Position numbers and translations under genes: made by a program
NCBI GenBank assembly: GCA_905221105.1
Contig: CAJNBW010000008.1
Span: forward strand, 1-64,000
Length of the DNA stretch: 64,000 nucleotides
Reading direction: 5' to 3'
DNA from: a bacterium
GTDB taxonomy: Bacteria > Bacillota > Bacilli > Lactobacillales > Streptococcaceae
In this document: positions 1-10,089 of the stretch, one piece after another
Layout: each line of letters starts with the position of its first letter
Numbering within the stretch: position 1 is the stretch's first letter
The notes under the pieces: model-generated
What the model saw: only the letters and a program-made list of their open reading frames with translations
The model's database searches: none
Told to the model about the DNA's origin: nothing

Positions 1-24
1 TCTTAACCCCTTGACCAACGGACC
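1..24 (-). tRNA. tRNA-Glu, 5' end only (cut by window edge)
   Basis: The reverse complement of the first 24 bases (starting GGTCCGTTGGTC at position 24) is identical to the start of the complete tRNA-Glu at 20274-20345. Only the acceptor 5' strand and D-arm are present. In pneumococcal chromosomes comX is followed by a tRNA-Glu and an rRNA operon, so the rest probably lies to the left; that part is inference. Confidence 0.85.
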
Positions 25-49
25 AGAGTTGTTATTTTCAACTCTTACT

Positions 50-77
50 ATTATACCGACTTTTTATTTTTTGTCAA
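50..77 (-). promoter_or_regulatory. Strong sigma-A promoter of tRNA-Glu (probable rRNA operon)
   Basis: On the minus strand a perfect -35 TTGACA (72-77) and perfect -10 TATAAT (50-55) are separated by 16 bp, as expected for a stable-RNA promoter. Between it and the tRNA lies a 7-bp inverted repeat (AGAGTTG at 25-31 with CAACTCT at 39-45). Confidence 0.85.
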
Positions 78-117
78 CATCTTTTTCTAATTTTTTTCAT
101 TTTTTTTGCATAGCTTC

Positions 118-597
118 CTACCGGCTACGGATATCAAACTCTTTAAACACAATACGTAAGTCCCTTAAGACTCTTTGACGCCCTCGGAAACGTTCATGTC
201 TTAAGACGCGTTCTAACTCTTCTTGTTGCTCTTTAGTTTGTTTGTTTCTATAATCTCTTAGTGTTTCATGAAAGAGATAATAATCATCTAGCCAGAGACC
301 TCCCTCACTTATACGATGACTTATCTCACCCACTTCTTCATAAACCTCTTTATCATATCTACGCTTCTGGCTTTCTTGTTTACGGAGATAATCTAGAATC
401 CGATTCCGGAATTTGGTTTTGAAATATTTCCTTAAACGAGGGATATCTTCTACCAAACCTTCTTCTCTACTGATCAATTCATGTAGGCATATCATTCCCT
501 CTTGATCCCAGTCCGATAGCTCCCATAAATGAAGATAATATTCATTTCTACACTTATATACAATCCCCTGCACTTCTTCATACAATTCTTTAAGCAT
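118..597 (-). CDS. comX: Competence sigma factor ComX (SigX)
   Basis: This is the alternative sigma factor that directs RNA polymerase to late competence promoters (cin-box TACGAATA). The 159-residue product has the full family length and the typical run of charged helices (FKTKFRNRILDYLRKQESQKRR, RNKQTKEQQEELERVL) and a basic C-terminal part for promoter recognition. The start ATG follows a good ribosome site (AAGGGGAAG). It lies downstream of ftsH behind a terminator and has a ComE-type direct repeat upstream. Pneumococci carry two identical copies, each beside an rRNA operon; only one is in this window. Its likely targets in the window are comFA-comFC, cbpD and an orphan cin-box at 60424. 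Confidence 0.97.
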   Translation of the reverse strand: MLKELYEEVQGIVYKCRNEYYLHLWELSDWDQEGMICLHELISREEGLVEDIPRLRKYFKTKFRNRILDYLRKQESQKRRYDKEVYEEVGEISHRISEGGLWLDDYYLFHETLRDYRNKQTKEQQEELERVLRHERFRGRQRVLRDLRIVFKEFDIRSR

Positions 598-656
598 AAT
601 CTTCCCCTTTCTGTTTACAGTCTAACAGATTCAGAAACACTTTTGGCACATTTCAT

Positions 657-686
657 CCATTCTAGACCCTTTACCGCCTCAACTGC
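657..686 (-). promoter_or_regulatory. ComE-binding direct repeat upstream of comX
   Basis: On the minus strand GCAGTTGAG (678-686) is followed after 12 bp by CTAGAATGG (657-665). The 9-12-9 spacing equals that of the comC site, although the second half is degenerate. A -10 is not obvious (TTAGAC around 620-625). The site fits activation of comX by phosphorylated ComE. Confidence 0.7.
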
Positions 687-688
687 AC

Positions 689-715
689 AAAAAAGAGAGG
701 CAGTGCCTCTCTTTG
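689..715 (-). terminator. Rho-independent terminator of ftsH
   Basis: A minus-strand hairpin AGAGAGGCA / TGCCTCTCT is followed by a run of six T. It sits 3 bp beyond the ftsH stop and directly abuts the ComE repeat of comX. Confidence 0.85.
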
Positions 716-717
716 GG

Positions 718-2676
718 TTATTTTTCGTCATTCATTTTTGACTTTACTTCATCATAAGATAATGCATGTGATTCCTCTTCTACTGTTTCAGGCATCTTTC
801 CTGTTTCGTAAAGAGATTTAATTTGTGTACTATCCAATGTTTCGTATTTCAATAATGCTTCTGCAATCAACTTGTGAGTTTCACGATTTGATTGGATGAT
901 TTCAGCAGCTTTATTTCGTGCTTCATTCAATAATGAACGAACCTCTTCGTCAATTTCATAAGCTGTTTGTTCTGAAATTGATTTTTGAGGACTCTGTGCA
1001 CCAAACATAGCATGATTTCCCTCATATTGTACTGGGCCAAGTTTTTCACTCATACCGTACTCTGTAACCATTGCACGCGCCATTTGTGTAGCTTGTTCAA
1101 AGTCGTTTGAAGCTCCTGTAGTTTGGACATTAAAGATAATTTCTTCAGCTACACGTCCACCCATTAAGCCAGCCAATTGCTCTTTCATATCTTCTTTAGA
1201 TAGAAGCATTTGGTCTTCCTTAGGAAGTGCAATCATATATCCGCCGGCACGTCCACGTGGTACGATGGTAACTTTATGAACAACACGAGCATTCGATAAG
1301 ACTAGACCAACAATGGTATGTCCTGCCTCATGGTAAGCAACCAATTCACGTTCTTTTTGTGAAACTGTCTTATCTTTCTTAGAAGGACCAGCAATAACTC
1401 TATCTTCTGCTTCATCAATATCTGAGGCATCAATTATTGATTTATTGCGACGAGCAGCGACTAAAGCCGCTTCATTCAATACATTCTCTAAATCAGCACC
1501 AACAAAACCTGGAGTTTGTTGAGCCACTAATTTCAAATCAACATCTTCTGCCAAAGGCTTGTTCTTAGCATGAACTTTCAAGATTGCTTCACGACCTTTA
1601 ACATCAGGACGGCCAACCAATACTTTTCTATCAAAACGTCCTGGACGCAAAAGGGCAGGGTCAAGTACATCTGAACGGTTTGTCGCAGCGATGACAATAA
1701 TCCCTTCATTTCCCTCAAAACCGTCCATCTCAATCAAAAGTTGGTTCAAGGTTTGTTCACGTTCGTCATTACCTCCGCCGAGACCGACTCCACGTTGACG
1801 TCCAACAGCATCAATTTCATCGATAAAGATGATAGCTGGTGCTGCTTTTTTGGCATCTTCAAAAAGAGAACGAACACGACTAGCTCCAACTCCAACAAAC
1901 ATCTCTACAAAGTCAGAACCTGAAATACTAAAGAATGGAACACCTGCTTCTCCAGCAACTGCCTTAGCAAGCAATGTCTTACCTGTTCCCGGAGGTCCCT
2001 CCAGAAGGACCCCTGCTGGAATCCGGGCTCCAAGTTTTGTAAATCGTTTTGGATCTTTTAAGAATTCAACAACTTCAACCAGTTCTTGTTTTTCTTCCTC
2101 AGCTCCAGCAACATCTGAAAATCTTACTTTAATATCTTCTTTATTTGCAGCTTTAGCCTTACTACGTCCAAAACTCATCGGGTTACGGCCATTTCCTCCT
2201 CCCATATTTCCCATCATAGAGAATAGGAAGAAGAATAGAATTCCAAATGGCACAATGGATACGAGTAGATTAATCCACATACCACTTGAACTTTCATGCT
2301 TAACAGTTACTTCCGCCTTATGGTCAGAAGCAAGCTTTTGCAATTCTGATACTGTAGTATCGGAAGGAAGAATAATACTTGAAAATTTCTCTACTGTTGT
2401 AGCAGAAGGAGAAAAGAACTGGATACCTGTTTCTTCTTTACTTGTTTTAGGATTTTTATAAACACCTGAAACCTCGATAACACTGCCATTTGGTTGGTAG
2501 GTTAATTCTTTTACATTGTCATCGGTAATTTCTTTTACCAATTCAGTATAGTTGATTTGCTCACTTTTCCCTGCAACACTACCTGTACTAAAATACTGGT
2601 AAGCTGTAACTAGGAAAAAAATAAGTAATAACCATAGAAATGGATTTTTAATTAAACCATTATTTTGTTTTTTCAT
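718..2676 (-). CDS. ftsH: ATP-dependent membrane zinc protease FtsH
   Basis: FtsH is a hexameric AAA+ protease anchored in the membrane that degrades misassembled and regulatory proteins. The 652-residue product shows two transmembrane segments (about 12-28 and 135-155) enclosing an extracytoplasmic domain, an AAA module with Walker A GPPGTGKT (227-234) and Walker B IIFIDEID, the second region of homology with the RPGRFDR arginine finger, and the zinc site HEAGH (449-453). It is last in the pth-to-ftsH cluster, 15 bp after hpt, and ends at a terminator. The ribosome site is weak (AGAAAG), suggesting coupling to hpt translation. Confidence 0.98.
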   Translation of the reverse strand: MKKQNNGLIKNPFLWLLLIFFLVTAYQYFSTGSVAGKSEQINYTELVKEITDDNVKELTYQPNGSVIEVSGVYKNPKTSKEETGIQFFSPSATTVEKFSSIILPSDTTVSELQKLASDHKAEVTVKHESSSGMWINLLVSIVPFGILFFFLFSMMGNMGGGNGRNPMSFGRSKAKAANKEDIKVRFSDVAGAEEEKQELVEVVEFLKDPKRFTKLGARIPAGVLLEGPPGTGKTLLAKAVAGEAGVPFFSISGSDFVEMFVGVGASRVRSLFEDAKKAAPAIIFIDEIDAVGRQRGVGLGGGNDEREQTLNQLLIEMDGFEGNEGIIVIAATNRSDVLDPALLRPGRFDRKVLVGRPDVKGREAILKVHAKNKPLAEDVDLKLVAQQTPGFVGADLENVLNEAALVAARRNKSIIDASDIDEAEDRVIAGPSKKDKTVSQKERELVAYHEAGHTIVGLVLSNARVVHKVTIVPRGRAGGYMIALPKEDQMLLSKEDMKEQLAGLMGGRVAEEIIFNVQTTGASNDFEQATQMARAMVTEYGMSEKLGPVQYEGNHAMFGAQSPQKSISEQTAYEIDEEVRSLLNEARNKAAEIIQSNRETHKLIAEALLKYETLDSTQIKSLYETGKMPETVEEESHALSYDEVKSKMNDEK

Positions 2677-2691
2677 TAAAAATTGTTCTTT

Positions 2692-3234
2692 CTAATTTGA
2701 ATACACTTCTTCTTTCAATACTCCAACATAAGGAAGATTACGATAATTTTCTTTGTAGTCTAACCCATACCCTACTACAAACTCATTTGGAATCGTAAAG
2801 CAGGTATAGTCAGCCTCAATTTCTACAACACGTCCCTCTGGTTTATCCAACAAGGTTGCAATCTTAACAGAAGCTGCATCTCTTGCAATAAACATATCTC
2901 GCAAATTCTTCAAAGTTTGACCTGTATCAATGATATCTTCTACAAATAAAACATGTCTTCCTTTGATGTCTTGAGTTACATCTTGCTTAATATTGATCAC
3001 ACCGCTACTTGCTGTTCCACCATGGTAGCTAGAAACCATCATGAAGTCCATTTCAATATGTGTGTCGATATGTTTGACCAATTCAGCCATAAAAGGAATA
3101 GATCCTTTTAAAATTCCAACTAAAATTGGATTTTTTCCTGCATAATCTTTAGTTAATTGAGCACCTAATTTTTTAGCAGCTTCTGTAATTTCATCGTGTG
3201 AAACGAGGATTTTTTTAATATCGTTTTCTAACAT
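2692..3234 (-). CDS. hpt: Hypoxanthine-guanine phosphoribosyltransferase
   Basis: The enzyme makes IMP or GMP from hypoxanthine or guanine and PRPP in purine salvage. The 180-residue product carries the PRPP-binding loop [11 protein letters not shown] and the family N-terminal motif [14 protein letters not shown]. The gene begins 4 bp after the tilS stop, so its ribosome site lies within the end of tilS, indicating translational coupling. The tilS-hpt-ftsH order is conserved in many Firmicutes. Confidence 0.97.
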   Translation of the reverse strand: MLENDIKKILVSHDEITEAAKKLGAQLTKDYAGKNPILVGILKGSIPFMAELVKHIDTHIEMDFMMVSSYHGGTASSGVINIKQDVTQDIKGRHVLFVEDIIDTGQTLKNLRDMFIARDAASVKIATLLDKPEGRVVEIEADYTCFTIPNEFVVGYGLDYKENYRNLPYVGVLKEEVYSN

Positions 3235-3238
3235 TTTT

Positions 3239-4516
3239 TTACCTATCTATTTTTTCTATATAAAGTACAGTGTTCATTATATCATTTTTCGTGTTTTTAC
3301 TCAAATTACTGGTCGCAATTCCCAAAATTGAGATAATTTCACCAAATTGCTCAATAATCAGAGCAGATTTTCGCTTTTCCATAGGGATTTTCAAATCAAT
3401 AAATAAACGTCTGAGTTTTTTTCTATGCCCATTTTGAATCAAAACATCTCCAGATTTTCGATGACGAATGTGTATGGATGTTTCGCGTGAAACAAGTATT
3501 TGTTGAATTGATTCACCTTCTAAAGGAAGGCCAAAGGAAAATAAATATCCTTGATAAACTACCTGATTTTGATAGTGTAACACAAGTTCATCTTCCTTTT
3601 CATCAGCCTGCGGACTGATTTTACAAATCTGAAAATGTTGGTACTCTTTTATCAATTCATAGCCATTTTTAAGCGGATGACGATACTGGCTTTTAGATGT
3701 TAAAATCTGCCGAACTTCATCAAACTGAGCTTTTGTAAGATTCAAATCTGGAAAACGATTCAGATAAGTTTGAAGTAAAACTCTTTGTGTCGACTCAGAG
3801 TAAGACAATAGCTGCTCTAAATTTTCTACATCAATATTCTTTGATAATTCAGCTATAGCCAAATCATAATCTAAAATTTCATTTCCGATACTTAAGATTG
3901 CATCTCTAAATCGAGGATTTTCTTTTTCTAATTCTGGTAAATAAGAGTTTCGAATACGATTGCGAAAATAATGATTTTCCTTATTTGATGTATCTTCAAA
4001 GTGAAAAATTGGAGGAAAGTCTTTTTTCTGAAAATGCAAGAAGGGACGAATGATTTCTATCTCTCCGACTACTTGCTTCTCTTTAATTCCTGATAGATAG
4101 CGCAAGCGAGTACCTCGAATCAAACGCATCAAAATCGTTTCCACCTGGTCATCAGCATGGTGGGCAGTGACTAAGGCTGTCGCACCTGTCTTTTTCATGA
4201 CCTCTTGAAAAAAATTATAGCGAAAATTTCGTGCACGTGCTTCTGAAAATTCTCCTGAAAAATTGCTGACATAAATAGGAAGTCCAGCTTCAGCAGCCAA
4301 CTTCCTTAATTCCTTTTCTTCCCAATCAGACTCTATTCTCTGCTTATGATTGACATGAGCCAAAATCAATTCAATTTCTAACTCTTTTTGATAAGTAGAC
4401 AATACCTTAAATAGAAACATGGAATCTAATCCACCAGAAAGAGCTAGCACCACTTTAGCATGCTTTTTGAAATATCCCTGCTTGAGAAAATGATTTAAAA
4501 AATCTTGTTCCCTCAT
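3239..4516 (-). CDS. tilS: tRNA(Ile)-lysidine synthase
   Basis: TilS converts the wobble cytidine of tRNA-Ile(CAU) to lysidine so that it decodes AUA. The 425-residue product has the PP-loop ATP pyrophosphatase signature SGGLDS (27-32), the HHADDQVET motif typical of TilS, and a C-terminal substrate-recognition region. The start overlaps the stop of the upstream hydrolase gene by 4 bp. A parS-like site is embedded in the coding sequence at 3479-3494. Confidence 0.96.
   Translation of the reverse strand: MREQDFLNHFLKQGYFKKHAKVVLALSGGLDSMFLFKVLSTYQKELEIELILAHVNHKQRIESDWEEKELRKLAAEAGLPIYVSNFSGEFSEARARNFRYNFFQEVMKKTGATALVTAHHADDQVETILMRLIRGTRLRYLSGIKEKQVVGEIEIIRPFLHFQKKDFPPIFHFEDTSNKENHYFRNRIRNSYLPELEKENPRFRDAILSIGNEILDYDLAIAELSKNIDVENLEQLLSYSESTQRVLLQTYLNRFPDLNLTKAQFDEVRQILTSKSQYRHPLKNGYELIKEYQHFQICKISPQADEKEDELVLHYQNQVVYQGYLFSFGLPLEGESIQQILVSRETSIHIRHRKSGDVLIQNGHRKKLRRLFIDLKIPMEKRKSALIIEQFGEIISILGIATSNLSKNTKNDIMNTVLYIEKIDR
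3479..3494. promoter_or_regulatory. parS-like centromere site (inside tilS)
   Basis: TGTTTCGCGTGAAACA differs at one position from the consensus ParB site TGTTTCACGTGAAACA. It is about 11 kb from oriC. Confidence 0.8.
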
Positions 4517-5781
4517 TTTAGAACCTCATAAACATCCTTGGCTATCTGAGAAATCGTATCATAATCGGAATCCTTAGTGAAAATAGAAAGAATGAATGGA
4601 GAATCTGCATAGACAACACCCGTATCATGCTTAAATTCGTCCGCATCCCCAATTTTATGAGCTACCTTCACAGAAACACCTTTGGCAATTCGCTGATTAT
4701 CAAAATCTGTTTTAGTCAAGGACTCCAACACAAATCCATTTTGATTATAAATAGCTTCCATGACTTTCCCAGCCATTTTAGAAGAAATCAATTTTTCTTT
4801 TGGATCCCAATCATCTCCCATAATAGCAGACATCTTGGACTTAAATGTTGCATCCGATTGGTTTGAAAGGTAATATCCCAATATGTTATGAGCTACATTA
4901 TCCGATTCTTTTGATACTTTCATAATTAAATCCTTTAGAGAATATTCTTTATTATCCTCTTTTTTAGGAAGACTACCACTGCCCTCTGGTTTATAAGAAC
5001 CTGGAAAATCATTGACTGCTGATACGTATTTTATAGTCGTGTCTAACTGATAAAGACCCTCATTTATTTTTTCTTGCGTATAATAGAGATAAGGGAGCTT
5101 TAAAATACTAGCCGCATACATCTTTTCATCTTGATTGATACCAGCTTCTTTTCCAGTAGTCAGTTGCTTAACATAAATAGAGAAAGAATCTTTTTGATAT
5201 TTTTCAGATAACATTTCTTGGACTTTACCCATCCGATTATCTTCTTCAGAAGTTGATTCCTTATCTACCCACCCAGCCTGATCAATATGTAGAAATTCTT
5301 TTCCTTCTACAAACATGGTCTTATCGATTGATACCTGCGAATAAGCTGATAAGGATGATTTTACCTCTTTTAAATCATAAGGACTATTATACAGTTTAAA
5401 ACCTGATTCTAACCATACTTTTTTTATTGTAGGAGTTACCTCTGACTGGTCATATAAAAATCGTTTGTCTGCAGCAATAAATTGATGATTGGATAACTTA
5501 AATACTGGAATTCCTTGTTTATTTAAACGCCACTCGGTTATTTGGAAACTTGTTTTTGGAGTTAATTTTCCAGATTCTACCACTAAATCTTCATTCGCAT
5601 AAACAGGAACCTCTCCATAAACCATGGGAGAACTTAATTTTTCTCTAAAATAAATACCAAAGTCAGATTGTGAAAGGTAATAAATTTCTTTCGAAGTATA
5701 GACGACTTCTTTTTCTGTGCTAACGACTTTTGAAATGGCCAAAAAACTCGGTAGCAACAAAATAATTAAGAATTTACGCAT
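4513..5781 (-). CDS. Class A beta-lactamase-like serine hydrolase, exported
   Basis: The 422-residue product starts at the ATG at 5781, preceded by AAGGAAAG; an in-frame ATG 69 bp upstream lacks a ribosome site and lies inside the preceding small gene. A hydrophobic N-terminal segment (about residues 4-17) looks like a signal or anchor. The C-terminal half has the penicillin-interacting fold motifs SILK (225-228), SDN (293-295) and KIG (376-378, replacing KTG/KSG). The first half is an unassigned extracellular region of about 180 residues. The substrate is unknown; a role in wall metabolism is possible, while resistance to beta-lactams is not indicated. It belongs to the divIC-tilS cluster. 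Confidence 0.85.
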   Translation of the reverse strand: MRKFLIILLLPSFLAISKVVSTEKEVVYTSKEIYYLSQSDFGIYFREKLSSPMVYGEVPVYANEDLVVESGKLTPKTSFQITEWRLNKQGIPVFKLSNHQFIAADKRFLYDQSEVTPTIKKVWLESGFKLYNSPYDLKEVKSSLSAYSQVSIDKTMFVEGKEFLHIDQAGWVDKESTSEEDNRMGKVQEMLSEKYQKDSFSIYVKQLTTGKEAGINQDEKMYAASILKLPYLYYTQEKINEGLYQLDTTIKYVSAVNDFPGSYKPEGSGSLPKKEDNKEYSLKDLIMKVSKESDNVAHNILGYYLSNQSDATFKSKMSAIMGDDWDPKEKLISSKMAGKVMEAIYNQNGFVLESLTKTDFDNQRIAKGVSVKVAHKIGDADEFKHDTGVVYADSPFILSIFTKDSDYDTISQIAKDVYEVLK

Positions 5782-5896
5782 TCTTCCTTTCCTTTTCTTC
5801 TTGTAAACGCAATAATTGATTTTTATCAGCCAACTCTTCCAGCTTTTCATCCGATAGACTCAAAAATTGCTCAATTACGTCTAATAAATTTTCCAT
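5774..5896 (-). CDS. Small acidic/charged protein (40 aa), divIC-linked
   Basis: A 40-codon gene beginning MENLLDVIEQFLSLSDEKLE starts 4 bp after the divIC stop and overlaps the start of the serine hydrolase gene by 8 bp. It is almost wholly predicted helix, rich in Glu, Lys and Leu, with no membrane segment. A gene of the same size and position is annotated in pneumococcal genomes. Function is unknown; position suggests a cell-division or wall-related partner, or a translational coupler for the next gene. Confidence 0.8.
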   Translation of the reverse strand: MENLLDVIEQFLSLSDEKLEELADKNQLLRLQEEKERKNA

Positions 5897-5900
5897 TTTA

Positions 5901-6269
5901 TCACCTTTGAAGCAAGTCAGGAATCGTATAAACTATTTCCCTCGACTTAGAATAATAGTACTTCGCTCGTGTATATTTGGCAGCATAATCCTCGTCTTTC
6001 AACTTTGTAGCAAATGCTGTCTCCTTATCCTTTTCATCACTCAAAGTTTGATACTGAGTTTGCAACTCTGCTAATTGCTGACGTCTTTGGAGTAATTGCT
6101 GATAGCTCTGCGCTAAATTAAAAGTTGGCAAAATAAATAACAGCATAATCAAAATCAATACCCACCCCATAAAACGATTCCGTTTTTGTCGTTCTTTCAT
6201 CAGGTAGCGACGACGTTGGTATTCATTTTGGATAAAAGAATTGTTTAATTGTACAATATTCTTAGACAT
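5901..6269 (-). CDS. divIC: Septum formation initiator DivIC
   Basis: DivIC is a bitopic divisome protein acting with DivIB and FtsL at the septum. The 122-residue product has a basic cytoplasmic N-terminus (about 1-33), one transmembrane helix (about 34-52, [16 protein letters not shown]), then an extracellular coiled coil (about 53-85) and a short C-terminal domain. It overlaps the rqcP gene by 8 bp and is followed closely by the 40-aa gene, so all are co-expressed. Confidence 0.93.
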
Positions 6270-6528
6270 TTTCTTCTACCCGTGTTTCACTGATAATTTC
6301 ATACATGCCTGCTGCATCTTCTTTTTTCGTACTATCTTTCATCTCTAGTACTTTTACAAGTAGCAACTTATTGCCAAATCGAATTTCAACTTGGTCATTA
6401 ACTTTCAAATCCGTTGAACTTTTGGCCAAGATCCCATTCACCTTGATTCTGCCTTTATCTGCTACTTCCTTTGCTACTGTACGACGCTTGATAATTCGCG
6501 ATACTTTTAAATATTTGTCTAATCTCAT
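6262..6528 (-). CDS. rqcP: S4-domain RNA-binding protein RqcP (YabO/HslR family)
   Basis: The 88-residue product starts with the S4 fold ([21 protein letters not shown]) and is the right size for RqcP, which acts with RqcH in poly-alanine tailing of nascent chains on stalled 50S subunits. Family membership is seen in the sequence; the quality-control role is known from Bacillus subtilis and inferred here. It lies between mfd (57 bp gap) and divIC (8 bp overlap), as in pneumococcus. Confidence 0.9.
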
Positions 6529-6585
6529 CCTTATTACCTCAACTTATTATTGTACCATTTTTATCTATTTTATAGAAGAAAAATA

Positions 6586-9500
6586 TCAAATGGCATTTTC
6601 TTCCTTCGACTCTTTTATCTCTAATAAACTTTCTCCAAAAATTATCAGGCCTTCTAAAATTTCATAATCTTTCTTATTTCGGACATCAAATACAAGCTCC
6701 ATTAATCCTTCATTCTCAGCTATAGCTGCTTTTAAGTTCGTTGCGGATAAAACTTTAAAATAATCTTGAGCCAAGAACAGTCTCTGAGTGACTTTTTCAA
6801 ATTGAACTGTAATTTTATTATCTTTTCTTTCCACACGTTGAACAAAGACCTTGTCCAAATATGACTTGACCAAACCAATCTCTAAAAGATAGGCTACTAC
6901 ATCTGGGTATTCTCCAAAGCGGTCCATCAACTCTTCTTGTAACTCTTCATAATTGACACGGTTGTCAATTTGACGAATTTTCTTGTAAATTTCAATCTTA
7001 TGTCGTTGATCAGAAATATAAGTATCAGGAAGATAAGCATCGATTTGTAAAATCAATTCGGCATTCCCTTTGGTTCTTGTGTTAGCATTCCCGTTTCGTT
7101 TAGCAATAGCTTCCTCTAGTAACTGCGAATACAATTCAAAACCAACAGAATCAATGAAACCAGACTGAGATTTCCCTAAAAGATTTCCTGCTCCACGAAT
7201 CGAAAGATCTCGCATCGCAATCTTAAATCCGGAGCCCAATTCTGTAAATCCTTTGATTGCTTCTAATCTCTTTTCAGAGACTTCACTGATTGATTTTTCT
7301 GGACGATACATGAGATAGGCGTAAGCAATACGATTACTACGACCGACCCTTCCTCTTAACTGATACAAGGTTGACAAGCCCATATGGTCCGCATTTTCAA
7401 TAAATAAGGTATTGGCATTTGGAATGTCCACCCCTGTCTCAATAATGGTAGTTGTTACCAAAATATCGTATTGTCCCTCAATAAAGTCTAATAGAGTATT
7501 TTCCAACTGGATTTCACTCATGCGACCATGAACATAACCAATCGAAGCCTCTGGAATCAACTCCTGTAATTCTGAAACCTTCTGGTCAATCGTGTCAACT
7601 TTATTGTAAAGATAGTAAACTTGACCTCCACGTTCCATTTCACGTAAGACAGCATCACGAATGACACTATCATTCTTTTCTAAAACATAGGTTTGCACTG
7701 GATAACGATTTGTTGGAGGAGTTTCAATAACAGATAAATCTCTGATTCCCAGCATAGACATATGAAGGGTACGAGGGATTGGCGTAGCTGTCAAGGTTAG
7801 GACATCCACTTGTTTCTTTAACTCTTTCAAAGTTTCCTTATGCTTGACACCAAATCGTTGTTCTTCATCAATAATCATCAATCCCAAATCAGAAAACACA
7901 ACATCTTTTGACAAAACACGATGTGTCCCAATCAAAATATCGACTTGACCGTTCTTTAGTTTTTCAAGTGTTTCTGCCTGCTCTTTTTTACTTCTAAAAC
8001 GACTCAACACATCAATATTAACTGCAAAATTTTGGAATCGTTCCTTAAAATTCGTATAGTGCTGTTGCGCTAAAACCGTCGTCGGAACTAGAACGACCAC
8101 CTGCTTGTGATCATTGACTGCCTTAAAGGCTGCACGCATAGCAACTTCAGTCTTTCCAAAACCAACATCCCCAACTAAAAGTCGATCCATTGGCTGAGAA
8201 GCCTGCATATCTCTCTTGATTTCCTCGATACTACGAAGTTGATCATCCGTTTCAACATAAGGGAAAGCATCATCAAAAGCATCTTGCTCTTCATCATCAG
8301 CTGAAAAAGCAAAACCCTTCAACTGGCTACGTTCAGAGTAGAGTTTAATTAAATCGTCAGCTATATCCTCTACCTGGTTCTTAACTTTTTGCTTGACTTT
8401 TTTAAAATGACCGTCATTTAATTTATTGAGTTTAGGAGCTTTCCCATCACTTGAAACATATTTAGACAGTAGATGAATCTGTTCTACTGGGATAGAAATT
8501 TGATCTCCATTTTGATATTGGACGCTAACATAATCGCGGTGAATCCCTTTGATTTCAATGGTTTCAATTCCTAAATATTGACCAATTCCATGGATATGGT
8601 GAACAACGTAGTCCCCTTTTTCAAGTTCATTATAATCTTTTAAGCGCTCTGCATTTGAAACATGTTGTCTTCGAAAACGACGTTTTAATTTCTTTTGAAA
8701 AATCTCATGCTCAGTAATCAAGAGAATTTTTTCATCTACAAAATGAAAACCATGTCTGAGATTGCCCTCGATTAAGTTTACAGATTCTTTACAGATACTT
8801 GACTCATCTCTAGAATCCAATTTAATCTGGTATTCCTCTAAAACATCTTCCAATGTTTTACTTCCCATTGAATTACTAGACTGCAAAATAATGGTGTAAT
8901 CCATTTTTTTATATCGTTCAATTTCTTCTTTTAGAAAAGAAAATTGGTTGAAAAATTCCTGCATGGGATATTGATTAAATTGATAAATTTGGTCAAACTT
9001 GAGATTTCCTAACCCCTTTTGTAAATTAGAAAAAAAGGTCACTGGACTTTGTTTTTTATAGATTTTTTCAGTATCTGCAAAATACTGCATCCCAGAAAAT
9101 GCTTTACTGTTCTGTAACTCTTCTGTAAAGTATTGCGCTAATTCTCTTTCAAAGACTTCATACTGATTCATCAATTTCTGATAATCATCAAAGAATATTG
9201 GAGTATCTTTTTCAATATAATCAAAGACAGTCCATGATTTTTCATAACACAAAGATAAAAATTTCCGAGAATCTGCATGCGTTTGTTTTTGATGAAAACT
9301 TGAAAGAATTTCTTCTAGGTAGGATTTCAGAATCGGTGATAGAGTCTTCGATATTTGCTTTTCTAAAACTGACTGTCCTCGTTGATAATCTTGTTCTCTC
9401 AAAAGCATATCACTAGCTGGAAAGATGATGAGTCCTGACTGATTTTCTTTCGATAATTGTGTTTCGACTTCAAATGACCTAATACCATCTACTTCATCAC

Positions 9501-10089
9501 CAAAAAACTCAATTCGGCAAGGTTCTAACTGGGATATTTCAAAAATATCTAAAATATCTCCTCGAAGACTAAATTCGCCTTGAGTTTGTACTTGAGTAAC
9601 TTTTCGATAGCCAATTTCCTTTAACTGATGGATAAGCGCGTGTTGATCATATTCTTCACCAACTGAGATTTTTACAATACTATCTTTGAATACATTTGGA
9701 GACGGTAAAATCAATCGACTTGCTGCGATATTACAAACTAAAATTCCTCTCTTAGATGAATCAGTCAAAAAACGCAAGGCTTCAACCCGTGAGATAATTT
9801 TTTCTTGTGAAGACATTAAAAACTCGACCATAGGGGAATCATCTACCAAAAATGGATAGACAAATTCCTCACCCAAGATAGAAATAAGATCACTAATAAG
9901 CCCTTCTGCTTCTCCATAAGTTGATGTCAATAAAATAATCTTATCTTCTTTCTTCAAACTACTAGCGATTGCTAAAGCTTTTGTAGAAGTTGACAAACCT
10001 AAGATTAATTGTCTTTTTTTATCTTTTAAATTTTGATGCCATTTTTGGATCTGATCATTTTCTGAGAATAAATCTAATAAGGTCACCAT
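6586..10089 (-). CDS. mfd: Transcription-repair coupling factor Mfd
   Basis: Mfd is a DNA translocase that removes stalled RNA polymerase from lesions and recruits UvrA. The 1167-residue product has the UvrB-like N-terminal modules, the CarD-like RNA-polymerase interaction domain (about 490-560, KGDYVVHHIHGIGQYLG), the RecG-like motor with Walker A GDVGFGKTE (about 640) and DEEQ box (about 741), and the C-terminal TRCF domain. It begins immediately after pth, with no gap. Confidence 0.98.
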   Translation of the reverse strand: MVTLLDLFSENDQIQKWHQNLKDKKRQLILGLSTSTKALAIASSLKKEDKIILLTSTYGEAEGLISDLISILGEEFVYPFLVDDSPMVEFLMSSQEKIISRVEALRFLTDSSKRGILVCNIAASRLILPSPNVFKDSIVKISVGEEYDQHALIHQLKEIGYRKVTQVQTQGEFSLRGDILDIFEISQLEPCRIEFFGDEVDGIRSFEVETQLSKENQSGLIIFPASDMLLREQDYQRGQSVLEKQISKTLSPILKSYLEEILSSFHQKQTHADSRKFLSLCYEKSWTVFDYIEKDTPIFFDDYQKLMNQYEVFERELAQYFTEELQNSKAFSGMQYFADTEKIYKKQSPVTFFSNLQKGLGNLKFDQIYQFNQYPMQEFFNQFSFLKEEIERYKKMDYTIILQSSNSMGSKTLEDVLEEYQIKLDSRDESSICKESVNLIEGNLRHGFHFVDEKILLITEHEIFQKKLKRRFRRQHVSNAERLKDYNELEKGDYVVHHIHGIGQYLGIETIEIKGIHRDYVSVQYQNGDQISIPVEQIHLLSKYVSSDGKAPKLNKLNDGHFKKVKQKVKNQVEDIADDLIKLYSERSQLKGFAFSADDEEQDAFDDAFPYVETDDQLRSIEEIKRDMQASQPMDRLLVGDVGFGKTEVAMRAAFKAVNDHKQVVVLVPTTVLAQQHYTNFKERFQNFAVNIDVLSRFRSKKEQAETLEKLKNGQVDILIGTHRVLSKDVVFSDLGLMIIDEEQRFGVKHKETLKELKKQVDVLTLTATPIPRTLHMSMLGIRDLSVIETPPTNRYPVQTYVLEKNDSVIRDAVLREMERGGQVYYLYNKVDTIDQKVSELQELIPEASIGYVHGRMSEIQLENTLLDFIEGQYDILVTTTIIETGVDIPNANTLFIENADHMGLSTLYQLRGRVGRSNRIAYAYLMYRPEKSISEVSEKRLEAIKGFTELGSGFKIAMRDLSIRGAGNLLGKSQSGFIDSVGFELYSQLLEEAIAKRNGNANTRTKGNAELILQIDAYLPDTYISDQRHKIEIYKKIRQIDNRVNYEELQEELMDRFGEYPDVVAYLLEIGLVKSYLDKVFVQRVERKDNKITVQFEKVTQRLFLAQDYFKVLSATNLKAAIAENEGLMELVFDVRNKKDYEILEGLIIFGESLLEIKESKEENAI

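Noticed and set aside
1829..2461. Long plus-strand open frame (210 codons) opposite ftsH
   Set aside because: It is fully antisense to the strongly conserved ftsH, has no ribosome site and its composition is the mirror of FtsH codons.
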